Positions 43,168-52,195 of a stretch of 64,000 nucleotides of DNA are shown piece by piece. Position 1 is the stretch's first letter. The number at the start of each line of letters is the position of its first letter. The stretch covers positions 79,453-143,452 of the forward strand of contig CAZGUH010000004.1 in assembly GCA_964529005.1 (NCBI GenBank). Reading direction: 5' to 3'. The stretch is from CAZGUH01 sp964529005 (GTDB lineage: Bacteria > Actinomycetota > Acidimicrobiia > Acidimicrobiales > Ilumatobacteraceae). The notes beneath the pieces were generated by a model. It searched no databases and was not told where the DNA came from. It saw only the letters and a list, made by a program, of their open reading frames with translations. Position numbers and translations under genes: made by a program.

Positions 43168-43896
43168 TCATGGATGCCGGCGCTCGCCGAGATACGTCGT
43201 CATCAGCTGGTCGAGGTTGTCGCGCAGGTATGCCGCCGAGCCGGACGTGACGAGGTCTCCGTGGCGCAAGACGTAGCCGCGGTCGGCGATCGACATCGCC
43301 TTGGCGATGTGCTGCTCCACCAGCAATACGCCGACGCCGTCGACGCTCGCGGCCTGGCGCACAGCGGGAAGGAGGGCGTCGACGATGATCGGCGACAGGC
43401 CGAGGCTCATCTCGTCGATCATCAGCAGCCGCGGCCGGGCCAGGAACGCCCGAGCCAGGACGAGCATCTGCTGTTCCCCACCCGACAGCAGGGCAGCCTG
43501 GCGCGTCATCAGCGGCCGCAACGCCGGGAACGTGGCGAGGACGCGGTCGATCGCCACGGCCGCAGCCTTGGCCCGTCCCGGCACGGCGATCGTCAGGTTC
43601 TCGCGCACCGTCAACGTGCCCAGGACACCGCGTGACTCGGGCACGTGTGCGACGCCCATGCGGGCGATCGACGACGGCGCGGCGCGGACGACGCTCGTGC
43701 CCGCGATCCTGATCTCTCCTGCGATCGGGCGCTGAAGTCCGGAGATCGTGATCAACGTCGTCGTCTTGCCGGCGCCGTTTGCGCCGAGGAGTGCGACGAC
43801 CTCGCCGGCGTGGACCTCCAACGACAGGTCGCGCACGACCGGCACTCCCGCGTACCCCGCTGTGAGGCGGTCGACGGACAGCAGGGCGGAGCTCAT
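43168..43896 (-). CDS. Liv-type ABC transporter ATP-binding protein (LivF-like)
   Basis: A 242-residue ATPase of transporter 3. Walker A GANGAGKTT, AHVPESRGVLG in the Q-loop region, signature LSGGEQQML and Walker B LLMIDEMSLGLSP mark it as LivF-like. The ATG at 43896 overlaps the LivG stop (ATGA). It is the last gene of the ligase/transporter operon. Confidence 0.92.
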   Translation of the reverse strand: MSSALLSVDRLTAGYAGVPVVRDLSLEVHAGEVVALLGANGAGKTTTLITISGLQRPIAGEIRIAGTSVVRAAPSSIARMGVAHVPESRGVLGTLTVRENLTIAVPGRAKAAAVAIDRVLATFPALRPLMTRQAALLSGGEQQMLVLARAFLARPRLLMIDEMSLGLSPIIVDALLPAVRQAASVDGVGVLLVEQHIAKAMSIADRGYVLRHGDLVTSGSAAYLRDNLDQLMTTYLGERRHP

Positions 43897-44687
43897 CCTG
43901 TCTCCGCCGGCCCGGGCCGCCGCGCGTCCGTGCCGAGGTATGCGGCGACGACCTCGGGACTGTCCTGGATCTCGGCGGGTGTGCCACGTGCCAGCAGGCG
44001 CCCCTGGTCGAGGACGAAGACGGTGTCGCAGACGCCCATGATCATCGCCATGTCGTGCTCGACCATCAGCACGCTCAGATCGGCCGAGCGTAGGCTCTCG
44101 ATCTGACGCGCGAGCGCGGCGGTCTCGGTCGTGTCGAGGCCGGCTGCGGGCTCATCGAGCAGCAAGAGGCTCGGCCGCAGCGCGAGCGCCCGGGCGATCG
44201 CGACCAGCTTGCGTTCACCATGGGAGAGCTCGCTGACGACGACGTCGCGGCGCTCCGCCAGCCCGACGCGGGCGACGGCTTCCATCGCCTGGCGCACGCC
44301 GTCCTTGCTCGCTCGAACACCCACCAAGCTGGCAAGCAGACCCAGGAGGCCGGGCCGCTCCGCTGCGACGAGCGCGTTGTCGACGACGCTGAGGTCCTCG
44401 AACAACTCGAGCGTCTGGAACGTCCGCGCCATCCCGCGGCGCGCGCGCTCGGCGGCCGGCAAGGCGCCGATCGGCTCGCCGCGGAAGACGACGTCGCCGC
44501 CCGTGGTCGCCACGAATCCGGTCAAGGCGTCGACGAGCGTCGTCTTGCCGGCGCCGTTGGCGCCGATCAGGCCGACGATCTGCCCGCTGCCGACCTCGAT
44601 GCTGACACGGTCCACGGCCTGCACGGCGCCGAACCGGACCGACACGTCGCGTGCGGTCAGCACGGCGTCACCGACGGGGCGCGTCAC
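43893..44687 (-). CDS. Liv-type ABC transporter ATP-binding protein (LivG-like)
   Basis: A 264-residue ATPase of transporter 3. Walker A GANGAGKTT, GMARTFQTLELFEDL, signature LSHGERK, Walker B LLLLDEPAAGLD and H-loop VEHDMAMI are present, with the AAYLGTD end typical of LivG. GTG start at 44687 inside a GTGA overlap with the permease gene. Confidence 0.92.
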   Translation of the reverse strand: MTRPVGDAVLTARDVSVRFGAVQAVDRVSIEVGSGQIVGLIGANGAGKTTLVDALTGFVATTGGDVVFRGEPIGALPAAERARRGMARTFQTLELFEDLSVVDNALVAAERPGLLGLLASLVGVRASKDGVRQAMEAVARVGLAERRDVVVSELSHGERKLVAIARALALRPSLLLLDEPAAGLDTTETAALARQIESLRSADLSVLMVEHDMAMIMGVCDTVFVLDQGRLLARGTPAEIQDSPEVVAAYLGTDARRPGPAETG

Positions 44688-46822
44688 GGCGGCGACCCTG
44701 ACTTGGATCCGGCGACCGTCACCGGCTCGCCTGCCTCGACCACCATCGTCGCGTCCGGCCTCGCCGCACCGGGCACGTCGTGGCGCGAGCGTCGGCGCAC
44801 CCCGGCGGCGATGGCGCGCCCGAGATCGCTCATCGCGCCGGCGATCCCCGTGGGGTGCACAACGGTCGCCAGCACGAGCCCGATGCCGCCGAAGAGGTAG
44901 ACCAAGTCCTCGATGTCGGCGAGCGAATGGACGAGATGGGTGACGATGCCCTCGCTCGCGATCGCGCCCGCGATCGCCGCGCCGCCGACCGACGCGACGC
45001 CACCGAGAAACGCGAACGCGAGGAAGGCGAGCGAGTTGAACGCGCCGAACGTCGAGGCGCTGATGCTTCCGAACCGGTAGGCGGACAGGACGCCGGCGAC
45101 CCCGGCGACGAACGCAGCGAGGCCGAACGCGACGAGCTTGGTCGCCGCGACGTCGACGCCGGACGCCGCCGCCGCGCGTTCGTTCTCGCGCACGGCGAGG
45201 AATCGTCGGCCCCAGGCGGAGCGCCGAACGTTCGCCACCATCATGAACAGCGGGACGACGACGAGGGTCACGAACACGACGAAGAACGGCCCAGGAAGCT
45301 TGTTGTCGCGGAACCGCGACGACGGACCGACGTCGATCCCGAAGATCTCCGGCAACTCCAACCGCTTTCCCCCGGAGGACGCGCTGGTGAAGAACTCACT
45401 CCTGAAGACCGCCGACTCCACCGCGACCGCCGCGGCGAACGTCACGATGGCGAGGCTGACGCCACGGATCCGAAGCGCGGGAAATCCGATCACGACGCCG
45501 AACGCGGTCGACGCCGCGACCGCCGCGATCGGCGCCAGGGGGAACGGCACGTCGTAGGCGTTCGCCAGCTTCGTCAACGTGAACGCCGCAACCCCGGCGA
45601 GGGAGACCTGCACCAGCGAGATCTGGCCGACGTAGCCGGAGATGACGACGAGCGACAGGCAGATCGCGGCTGCGATCAGGCTGTTGATCAGGGCTTGCCG
45701 CCAACCGGGCGAGAGCCAGAACAACGAGGCGGGGATCAACACGGCCAGCGCGATCGCGCCGTTGCGGAACGGATGCAGCGGCGACGGCGACCGCGGCATC
45801 CGGAGCCGGCCGGCCATCCCGCGCACGGGGATCACCCTGCCGCGCAGCAACAGCGCGACGAGCACGACGATCAAGGGGATCACCTCGCGGGCGCCCCCGA
45901 TCGGCGCGCCCGTGGCGCCGCGCGGCCACCACGACTTGGTCTGCAGCAGTCCGACGAGGCTCTGCGTCATCGCGATCCCGAGCCCACCGGCCGCCGCCCA
46001 CCCGAACGACGTCAGCCCGCCGAGCACGGCGACCGCCAGGGCCGGCACGATCATCGACGGCAAGATCGACGGGTCGAGGCCGGTCCTCGGCGCCGCCAGG
46101 ACGCCGACCGCGCCGGCCAGGACCGTCGCCAGCACCCAGTTGGCGCCGCCGAGCGCGTTCGGCGACACGCCGAGCAACATCGACGTGCGCTCGTCCTCGG
46201 CCACCGCCCTGCTCAGCATTCCGAACTTGGTTCGCGCGTAGACCACGCTCAGCACAGCGGCGAGGACGATGGCGATGCCCGCCAGGATCAACCGGTCGAC
46301 CGAGATCGTCACGCCGCCCAGCTCGACCGCCGACGTCGGCAGGACGCTCTCGACAGGCTGGACCTCGGCGCCGAACCGGCGAACCGCGGCGGCCCGGCAC
46401 GCGATCAGGATCCCGACCGAGGCGACCGTCGAGGCCAGCGGTGGCGCGGAGCGCAACGGTCGGAACACCGCGAACTGGATGACCATGCCGAACACGGCGA
46501 CGGTCCCCAGCGCGATGACGAACGCAAGCGCGAGCGGAGGGGAACCGACGTGCACGAAGGTCGGCCACGACGGGACCTCGACACGCGCGCCGAACAGCCG
46601 AGCGATGCCCTCGACGACGATCAGCGGGTTCGGCAGCGGCGGCACGACGTAGCGACCGTCCGCCTCCAGCGAGGCGAAGACGTACGCGGCATACATCGCG
46701 ATCGCGCCGTGCGAGAAGTTGACGACGCGCGAGCCCCGATACGTCAGCACCACCCCGATCGCGAGCGCGGCGACCAGCGCCCCTTCGCCGAGCCCGGCGA
46801 CGAGGACCTGGATGTACGTCAC
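44684..46822 (-). CDS. Fused Liv-type permease (LivH-LivM)
   Basis: A 712-residue permease fusion for transporter 3. The N-terminal half has GEGALVAALAIGVVLTYRGS and VNFSHGAIAMYAAY (LivH signature). The C-terminal half starts near residue 370 with GYVGQISLVQVSLAGVAA and has the LivM loop FLAVRENERAAAASGVDV. GTG start at 46822, 3 bases after the binding-protein stop. The fusion order is the same as in transporter 2, but here no ATPase is fused. Confidence 0.92.
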   Translation of the reverse strand: MTYIQVLVAGLGEGALVAALAIGVVLTYRGSRVVNFSHGAIAMYAAYVFASLEADGRYVVPPLPNPLIVVEGIARLFGARVEVPSWPTFVHVGSPPLALAFVIALGTVAVFGMVIQFAVFRPLRSAPPLASTVASVGILIACRAAAVRRFGAEVQPVESVLPTSAVELGGVTISVDRLILAGIAIVLAAVLSVVYARTKFGMLSRAVAEDERTSMLLGVSPNALGGANWVLATVLAGAVGVLAAPRTGLDPSILPSMIVPALAVAVLGGLTSFGWAAAGGLGIAMTQSLVGLLQTKSWWPRGATGAPIGGAREVIPLIVVLVALLLRGRVIPVRGMAGRLRMPRSPSPLHPFRNGAIALAVLIPASLFWLSPGWRQALINSLIAAAICLSLVVISGYVGQISLVQVSLAGVAAFTLTKLANAYDVPFPLAPIAAVAASTAFGVVIGFPALRIRGVSLAIVTFAAAVAVESAVFRSEFFTSASSGGKRLELPEIFGIDVGPSSRFRDNKLPGPFFVVFVTLVVVPLFMMVANVRRSAWGRRFLAVRENERAAAASGVDVAATKLVAFGLAAFVAGVAGVLSAYRFGSISASTFGAFNSLAFLAFAFLGGVASVGGAAIAGAIASEGIVTHLVHSLADIEDLVYLFGGIGLVLATVVHPTGIAGAMSDLGRAIAAGVRRRSRHDVPGAARPDATMVVEAGEPVTVAGSKSGSPP

Positions 46823-46825
46823 GGA

Positions 46826-48091
46826 TCAAGCGCCGACGTCGAAGAACTCACCATCGAGAGCGTCGGTGAAGCCACCGTCCTTGAACTGGGCTGCGCGAGC
46901 CTGCGTCGCGCAGACCGCCGGGGCCGTCGCAGGTCCGGGGCAGACGACGTCCGGCGCGCCCGCCACCAGCGGACCCGTGAACGCCAGCGCGGCGTCCCAC
47001 ACGGATTCCGGCGTCAGCTCGTCCCCCGCCTCGACCAACGGCAGGAGGATGTCGCGGATCGCCAGCATGTCGGTGAACTTGCGCAACGACAGCGCATGGA
47101 ACTGATCCGTGCCGCCGTACTCGAGCAGGACCTCGCGGTAGAGGTCGATGTCCTCGTCTCCCTCGAGCTCCGGATGCGGCGTCAAGGTGACGGAGTACCA
47201 CCCATCGAGCGCCTCGTCGCCGACGACGTCGCGGACCTCGGGCGACAAGCACCCCGACGTCGCGACGACCGTCGCGTCCGCGATCGGAAGGGACGGCAAT
47301 GCCTGGGCGAGCTGGATGCACGACGGACCCGACACCACGGCGAGCACCGTGTCGACGTCACCGAGCGACGCGGCGGCGCTGGTGGTGCTCGATCCGTCCG
47401 GCTCGTTGCCAGCCGCCACGTAGTCGATCCCGCTCGGATCGAGGATCGGCGCGAGCGCCTGCGCGGTCGTCTGACCCAGATCGCCGGAGAACTGCATCAC
47501 GCCCAGCCGTTCCGGGCTCAGATTGTCCAAGGCGAACTGTGCGACGGCCGCGGCGATGCCCGGCAGGCCTGGGTCGTAGAAGATCGCGTTCGGCACCGAG
47601 GTGTCCAGTCCCGAGGCCGGAGTCCCTCCGACGACGGACTTGCCGACGTCGGCCAAGGTGGGATAGAGCGGCGACGACGGCCCGACGAAGCCCAGCGTCA
47701 CCAGCACGACGTCGTCGTCGTTGGCCATCTCCTGCGCGCAGTTCAGCGCCTCCTCCTCCGACTCGCGCACGAGGCACGTGCGCACCTCCAGCGGGCGGCC
47801 ACCGACCCCGCCGAGCTCGGAGTTGATGTAGGCGACGGTCGCCTCCACTCCCACCGTCGCGGCAGGGTTCGCCCGCGTGCCACCGTCCTGGTTGATGTAG
47901 CCGATCACGATCGGCTCGCCGGACGTCTCGACCGACGTCTCTGCGGACGTCTCGACCGGCGCGGCGGCGGTGTCGGACGGCGCGTTCGAGGTCGACGCTC
48001 CGTCGTCGTCGCCGCACGCCGCAGCAGCGAGCGCGATCGCCGCGAACGCCGCGATCGATGTCGTTTTCCGATGGCGCATCATCATCCCCAT
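46826..48091 (-). CDS. Liv-type ABC transporter substrate-binding lipoprotein
   Basis: The 421-residue receptor of transporter 3. The signal peptide ends in the lipobox LAAAACGDDD, and a Thr/Glu-rich linker precedes IVIGYINQDGGTRANPAATVG, the start of the type 1 binding fold. Four Cys (TCLV, NCAQ, SCIQ, GCLS) suggest disulfides outside the cell. Four closely spaced ATG codons lie between 48091 and 48077. GGGG placed 6 bases before the last (48079) makes that the best initiator on spacing; the longest is given here. It begins 23 bases after the AMP ligase stop. Confidence 0.9.
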   Translation of the reverse strand: MGMMMRHRKTTSIAAFAAIALAAAACGDDDGASTSNAPSDTAAAPVETSAETSVETSGEPIVIGYINQDGGTRANPAATVGVEATVAYINSELGGVGGRPLEVRTCLVRESEEEALNCAQEMANDDDVVLVTLGFVGPSSPLYPTLADVGKSVVGGTPASGLDTSVPNAIFYDPGLPGIAAAVAQFALDNLSPERLGVMQFSGDLGQTTAQALAPILDPSGIDYVAAGNEPDGSSTTSAAASLGDVDTVLAVVSGPSCIQLAQALPSLPIADATVVATSGCLSPEVRDVVGDEALDGWYSVTLTPHPELEGDEDIDLYREVLLEYGGTDQFHALSLRKFTDMLAIRDILLPLVEAGDELTPESVWDAALAFTGPLVAGAPDVVCPGPATAPAVCATQARAAQFKDGGFTDALDGEFFDVGA

Positions 48092-48114
48092 TTCTCGCAA
48101 TGAGCGATCACGTT

Positions 48115-49656
48115 TCAGTTGACAGCCCGTGCACGCGACTTCCAGTAGGGGTCGCGCAGCTCGTTCTTGAGGACCTTCCCCGTGGCGTTGCGCGGGAACT
48201 CGGCGACGAACTCGACCGCGCGCGGGCACTTGTACTTCGCCAGGTTCTCGCGACAGTGCGCGAGCACGCTGTCGGCATCGATCTGGGCGCCGTCGCGGAC
48301 GATGACGAACGCCGTCGCGACCTCACCCCACCGCTCGTCCGGCACACCGATGACCGTCACGTCGGCGACCTCGGGCATCTGGAAGATCACCTCTTCGATC
48401 TCGCGCGGGTAGATGTTCTCCCCGCCCGAGATGATCATGTCCTTGACGCGATCGCAGATGTACAGATAGCCGTCCTCGTCGAAGCGACCGACGTCGCCGG
48501 TGTGCATCCATCCGTCGCGCAGCACCTCGGCCGTGGCGTCCGGGCGATTCCAGTACCCCTCCATCACCTGCGGCCCGCGCACGACGACCTCGCCCGCCTC
48601 TCCCAGCGGCGCCGGGTTGCCGTGCGCGTCGACGACGCGCACCTCCGTTCCCGGCAGAGGCCGGCCGGCCGAGAGCAGCAGACCCGGGTTCGAGGCCAGC
48701 GCTTGGAGATGGTCCTCCGGCTCGAGCACCGTCGCCGTCGCGCTCAGCTCCGTCATCCCGTAGCCCTGGATGAAGCCGCAGCCGAACACCTCGATCGCTT
48801 CCTTCAGGACGTCGCTCGCGATCGGCGCCGATCCGTAGGCGATCAGGCGCAGGTCCGGGAACGGCGCGTCCCGGACGCCCGGTTCGCGCAGCAGCGCCAG
48901 GATCATCGCCGGCACGAGCGTCGTGGCGGCGATGCGCTCGTCGCGCAGGATGCGCAGCGTCTCGGCGGGATCGAAGTCGCGCACGATGCGCGTCGAGCAT
49001 CCGCTCGCCACGTTGATGAATGCCGTGATCGCCGCTCCGGCGTGGAACAGCGGCATCACCATCAGGTAGCTGAAGCGGTCGAAGCGCATCGCGGTTCCGA
49101 GCTGCACGACGTTCGTGGTGATCGCGCCCTGGGTCAGGACCGCGCCCTTCGGCCTGCCGGTCGTGCCGCTCGTGTACATCTGGTAGAGCACGTCCGAGCT
49201 GGTGACGACACGACCGCAGGGCTCGTCGGCTTCGCTCGCGACGTTGTCGGCGAACGACTGCCACCCGTGCGGTCCGTCACCGACGGAGAACCGCTTCTCG
49301 ATCCCGCCAGCGGCCACGGCGTCAAGCTGCGACGTGAACTCTGCCTCGGCGACGACGAGCTGCGCGCCGGAGTCGCGCAGGATGAAGTCCCACTCCGGAG
49401 GCGCCAGGCGTGCGTTGAGAGGAACGGGCACCACTCCCGCTCGCGATGCGGCGAAGTAGATGGCGAAGATCTCCAACGAGTTCTTCGACAGCACACCGAA
49501 CCGCGCTCCGAACGGCAGCTCGCGCTCCAGCCATATGCTCATGCGGTTCGTCCACGAGCGCATCTGCGCCCATGTGACGACATGGACTCCGTCGGATGCG
49601 CAGACACTGTCCGGAACTCTGGACGCCCAGTAGTCCAGATAGTCATGAATCCGCAA
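48115..49656 (-). CDS. Long-chain-type acyl-CoA synthetase (AMP-forming)
   Basis: A 513-residue ligase with YTSGTTGRPKG, GYGMTELSATAT, the FadD-like motif DGWMHTGDVGRFDEDGYLYI, DRVKDMIISGGENIYP and the catalytic Lys in NATGKVLKNELR. It activates a fatty or aromatic acid. The start is TTG at 49656 with GGGGAGA 7 bases upstream; no ATG is better placed. First gene of the transporter 3 operon, so the imported ligand is probably the acid that it activates. Motif B lies about 40 bases upstream. Confidence 0.92.
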   Translation of the reverse strand: MRIHDYLDYWASRVPDSVCASDGVHVVTWAQMRSWTNRMSIWLERELPFGARFGVLSKNSLEIFAIYFAASRAGVVPVPLNARLAPPEWDFILRDSGAQLVVAEAEFTSQLDAVAAGGIEKRFSVGDGPHGWQSFADNVASEADEPCGRVVTSSDVLYQMYTSGTTGRPKGAVLTQGAITTNVVQLGTAMRFDRFSYLMVMPLFHAGAAITAFINVASGCSTRIVRDFDPAETLRILRDERIAATTLVPAMILALLREPGVRDAPFPDLRLIAYGSAPIASDVLKEAIEVFGCGFIQGYGMTELSATATVLEPEDHLQALASNPGLLLSAGRPLPGTEVRVVDAHGNPAPLGEAGEVVVRGPQVMEGYWNRPDATAEVLRDGWMHTGDVGRFDEDGYLYICDRVKDMIISGGENIYPREIEEVIFQMPEVADVTVIGVPDERWGEVATAFVIVRDGAQIDADSVLAHCRENLAKYKCPRAVEFVAEFPRNATGKVLKNELRDPYWKSRARAVN

Positions 49657-49694
49657 CGCGCAATCTCCCCCGGTCAGATCAACGCACGACTTTT

Positions 49695-49715
49695 CGTACG
49701 TTGTATAACGTACCG
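49695..49715. promoter_or_regulatory. Motif B site 3, perfect 7-4-7 inverted repeat
   Basis: GTACGTT-GTAT-AACGTAC (49696-49713) in the 99-base space upstream of the ligase start at 49656. It shares TACGTTGTA with motif B site 1 and is the most symmetrical member, which supports binding by a dimeric regulator. Confidence 0.5.
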
Positions 49716-49755
49716 CGGCTCGTGCTCTGGAGCAAGCGTCAGCGGTCCCTCGTCG

Positions 49756-50934
49756 TCAGGTCGCGGCGCTGCTCGACGCGCCGCTCGCTTCGATGTCGAG
49801 GCCGTATAGCTCGGCAGCGTTCCGCCACAGGATCTTCTCCCGAACCTCCGGCGAGACCGCCTGAAGGCCGTTGTCGAGCGCGTCGGCGAGCGAGTCTCCG
49901 CTGAGGCAGGTCGGGTGCGGAAAGTCGGTTTCGAACATGATGTGGTCGGCGCCGAGCGCGTCGAGATGCCAATCCTCGAGGCGCTCGAACCAGTAGTTCG
50001 CGTACACCTGGCGCCGGAAAAGATCACTGGGCAGCATGTCTCCGAAGTCGGGACGATCACGCCACACCTTCGAGCGTTTGAAGTGGTAATCGCATGCGTC
50101 GAGAACGAAGGGAATCCAGCCGATCCCGCTTTCGACGGAAACGAACTTCAGATTCGGGAACCGGGTGAGCACTCCGCAGAGGATGAGGTCGAGGACCTGT
50201 TGACCGTTGTCGAGGAAGGCGCCCGTCGCCGCCCGAGGGAAGGCCGCCGTCCCGTCGAGAGCGTTGCGCTTCTCGTTGAGGTGCTGCGACATGTCGCCGT
50301 TGCCGGCGTGGAAGCTGATCGACAGCCCCGCGGCGTCAGCGACCGACCACACCGGGCTCCAGTGCGGATCACCGAGATAGGGCAGGTTGTGCAGATGAGG
50401 GGCGCCCGTCGTCACGACCGCGCCGAAGCCTCGGCCGGCGATGCGCTCGATCTCGGCGACGGACCGTTCGACGTCCCAGTACGGAATCGCGGCCATCGGG
50501 ATGTAGCGGCCAGGCGCCGCCGAGCACCACTCGAGCTGGTAGTCGTTGTACGCGCTGACGTGCGCCGCGGCGACCTCTGGGGCCCAGCCGAACTTCATCA
50601 AGTCGGCGCCACCGATGTTCGGATACAGCACCGCGACGCGCACGCCGTCGGCCTCCATCACCTTCACTCGTTCGTTCGGGTCGTACGTGGCGGGGTGACA
50701 ATCGCCGATGCTCGGCGGCGGTTCGGTCGTATAGGGCTTGTCCCACCCGTAGTTGAGCGGGCCCCACGCCGGGCCGAGCACACGGTCGCCGAGCACCCAC
50801 ACCTCGACCCCCAACCGATCGTCCCAACGCACGTGGAGGCGATCGTCGCCCCACTTCGCCGGCAGGCGGCTGGTCCACAGGTCCGCCGGCTCGGTGATGT
50901 GGGTGTCGGTGTCGAAGATCATCACGTCATTCAT
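49756..50934 (-). CDS. Amidohydrolase family protein (amidohydrolase-2 type)
   Basis: A 392-residue metal-dependent TIM-barrel enzyme homologous to the one at 22225-23376. Ligand motifs are FDTDTHITEP, SFHAGNGDMSQH and FETDFPHPTC. The end FWRNAAELYGL-like segment (LWRNAAELYGLDI) is canonical. Two ATG codons lie 6 bases apart. AGGAGG is best spaced for the second (50934). The gene overlaps the end of the dioxygenase gene. Likely acts on an aromatic or 2-oxo acid. Confidence 0.88.
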   Translation of the reverse strand: MNDVMIFDTDTHITEPADLWTSRLPAKWGDDRLHVRWDDRLGVEVWVLGDRVLGPAWGPLNYGWDKPYTTEPPPSIGDCHPATYDPNERVKVMEADGVRVAVLYPNIGGADLMKFGWAPEVAAAHVSAYNDYQLEWCSAAPGRYIPMAAIPYWDVERSVAEIERIAGRGFGAVVTTGAPHLHNLPYLGDPHWSPVWSVADAAGLSISFHAGNGDMSQHLNEKRNALDGTAAFPRAATGAFLDNGQQVLDLILCGVLTRFPNLKFVSVESGIGWIPFVLDACDYHFKRSKVWRDRPDFGDMLPSDLFRRQVYANYWFERLEDWHLDALGADHIMFETDFPHPTCLSGDSLADALDNGLQAVSPEVREKILWRNAAELYGLDIEASGASSSAAT

Positions 50935-52087
50935 GGCCATCCTCCTCGTGATGGACGTGCGGTTCCCTGTGCTTCAAGTAGCGCTGGGCGTACGTGTGAC
51001 CGCGCATGAACGGACCCGACTCGTCGCTCTTGCCGAAGAGGTCGTCGAGTCCGCACAGCGTGGCGAGCTGCGGCGGATTGCGCCGCACGACAGCAGAGCT
51101 GATCCGCGAGTAGTCGTCGATCGGCCGCATGAACATGCGCGAGTACGTGTTGTGCAGCGTCACGTGAGAGCCGGTGACAGGACGCGGGGGCGCGGCGTGC
51201 CACGTGGCCCCGTGCCACAGCGCGATCGATCCCTTNNNNNNNNNNNNNNNNNNNNNNNNNNNNNNNNNNNNNNNNNNNNNNNNNNNNNNNNNNNNNNNNN
51301 NNNNNNNNNNNNNNNNNNNNNNNNNNNNNNNNNNNGACGTCGACAGCAGGAAGCCCCGATCCAGGAGGACCTCGACCAACGTCACGACCGACGGATGCAG
51401 CGCGGCCTCCTCGAAGATCCGGCCGCGCTCGAGCAACCGGCCGGCCGCGGATCCGCCGCTCTCGCGCATCGCGCCGACGATCGCGGCCCGCAGCTCGTCG
51501 GCGCCGTCCGCGCTGATCGCGTTCTCGATGACGGTGCATCCCTTCGAGAGCAGCTCGTCGCGGTGCCGCCCGAGTGCGAAGCTGTCGATGCGATTGTCCA
51601 GGTCGGGATTGGGCAACGTGCGCCGCGCCATGTGGTCGTGCACCTCGGTGAGCACGTCCGCCAGGCCGTCCGGCAGCACGAGCCCGGTCATCTGCTGCGA
51701 CATCGAGTCGTCTCCGCGCTGGCGGCATCGATGTGCGAGCTCACGCCACGCACGCACGCGCATCCCAGGGTCCTCGCCGTAGCACGTCGCGCCGAGGACC
51801 TGACCGTCGTTGTAGTCGGCGCGTCGCACCCACGGGCAGTCGGCTGACTCGCCCTCGACGACCTGGGCACGACGCCCCTCGACGATCATCTGGAACGCCA
51901 GGACGTTGCCCGGCAGCCCGAGGTGGGGCGGCGCGTTCGTGTACACCTCCGACGCGGCGAAGTGGGCGCCGTCGGCCACGTCGGCGCGCTTCAGGATCGT
52001 GTCGAACGCCGACCGAAGCTCGTCGAACCACTCGCGCGATCCGAACTCGACCCGACCGTCGAGATCGACCAGCTCTGACCTGCGCAC
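50927..52087 (-). CDS. Phytanoyl-CoA dioxygenase (PhyH) family protein, interrupted by assembly gap
   Basis: A 2-oxoglutarate/iron-dependent oxygenase-like protein. The part before the gap has an N-terminal region of about 170 residues of unclear origin and then the PhyH entry RDELLSKGCTVIENAISAD. After the gap come the distal metal-ligand region LWHGATWHAAPPRP (His) and HVTLHNTYSR, where an Arg can bind 2-oxoglutarate. The HxD pair is expected in the missing sequence at 51236-51335, and the spacing suggests that more than 34 residues are absent. GTG start at 52087 after GGGAGGG. Motif A lies 61 bases upstream. Confidence 0.75.
   Translation of the reverse strand: MRRSELVDLDGRVEFGSREWFDELRSAFDTILKRADVADGAHFAASEVYTNAPPHLGLPGNVLAFQMIVEGRRAQVVEGESADCPWVRRADYNDGQVLGATCYGEDPGMRVRAWRELAHRCRQRGDDSMSQQMTGLVLPDGLADVLTEVHDHMARRTLPNPDLDNRIDSFALGRHRDELLSKGCTVIENAISADGADELRAAIVGAMRESGGSAAGRLLERGRIFEEAALHPSVVTLVEVLLDRGFLLSTXXXXXXXXXXXXXXXXXXXXXXXXXXXXXXXXXXKGSIALWHGATWHAAPPRPVTGSHVTLHNTYSRMFMRPIDDYSRISSAVVRRNPPQLATLCGLDDLFGKSDESGPFMRGHTYAQRYLKHREPHVHHEEDGHE
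51236..51335. other. Assembly gap (100 N) inside the PhyH-like gene
   Basis: The gap removes the region where the iron ligands HxD should be. Flanking pieces are in one frame across the placeholder, which can be chance. Confidence 0.95.
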
Positions 52088-52147
52088 CGGCGTTCCACCC
52101 TCCCCCGGGCCCTCGCCCGGCGCTCATGCTCCCGCGTCCCTCGGCTG

Positions 52148-52171
52148 TTGTCAACTACCGATAATCGACAA
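52148..52171. promoter_or_regulatory. Motif A site 6, TTGTC-n14-GACAA inverted repeat
   Basis: TTGTCAACTACCGATAAT continues to CGACAA, so this copy forms an inverted repeat of TTGTC and GACAA 14 bases apart around a one-base variant of the ATCGATA core (ACCGATA). It lies upstream of the PhyH-like gene start at 52087. Confidence 0.55.
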
Positions 52172-52195
52172 GTGAGAGATAAGGGAACTGCCGCG

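Noticed and set aside
44780..48103. A 1107-codon open frame on the plus strand, rich in Arg, Asp and Glu
   Set aside because: It is the antisense of the transporter 3 genes. Long antisense frames are common in DNA this GC-rich, and its composition has no domain-like pattern. The same applies to the long frames at 16241-20050, 19675-23421 and 4581-6614.
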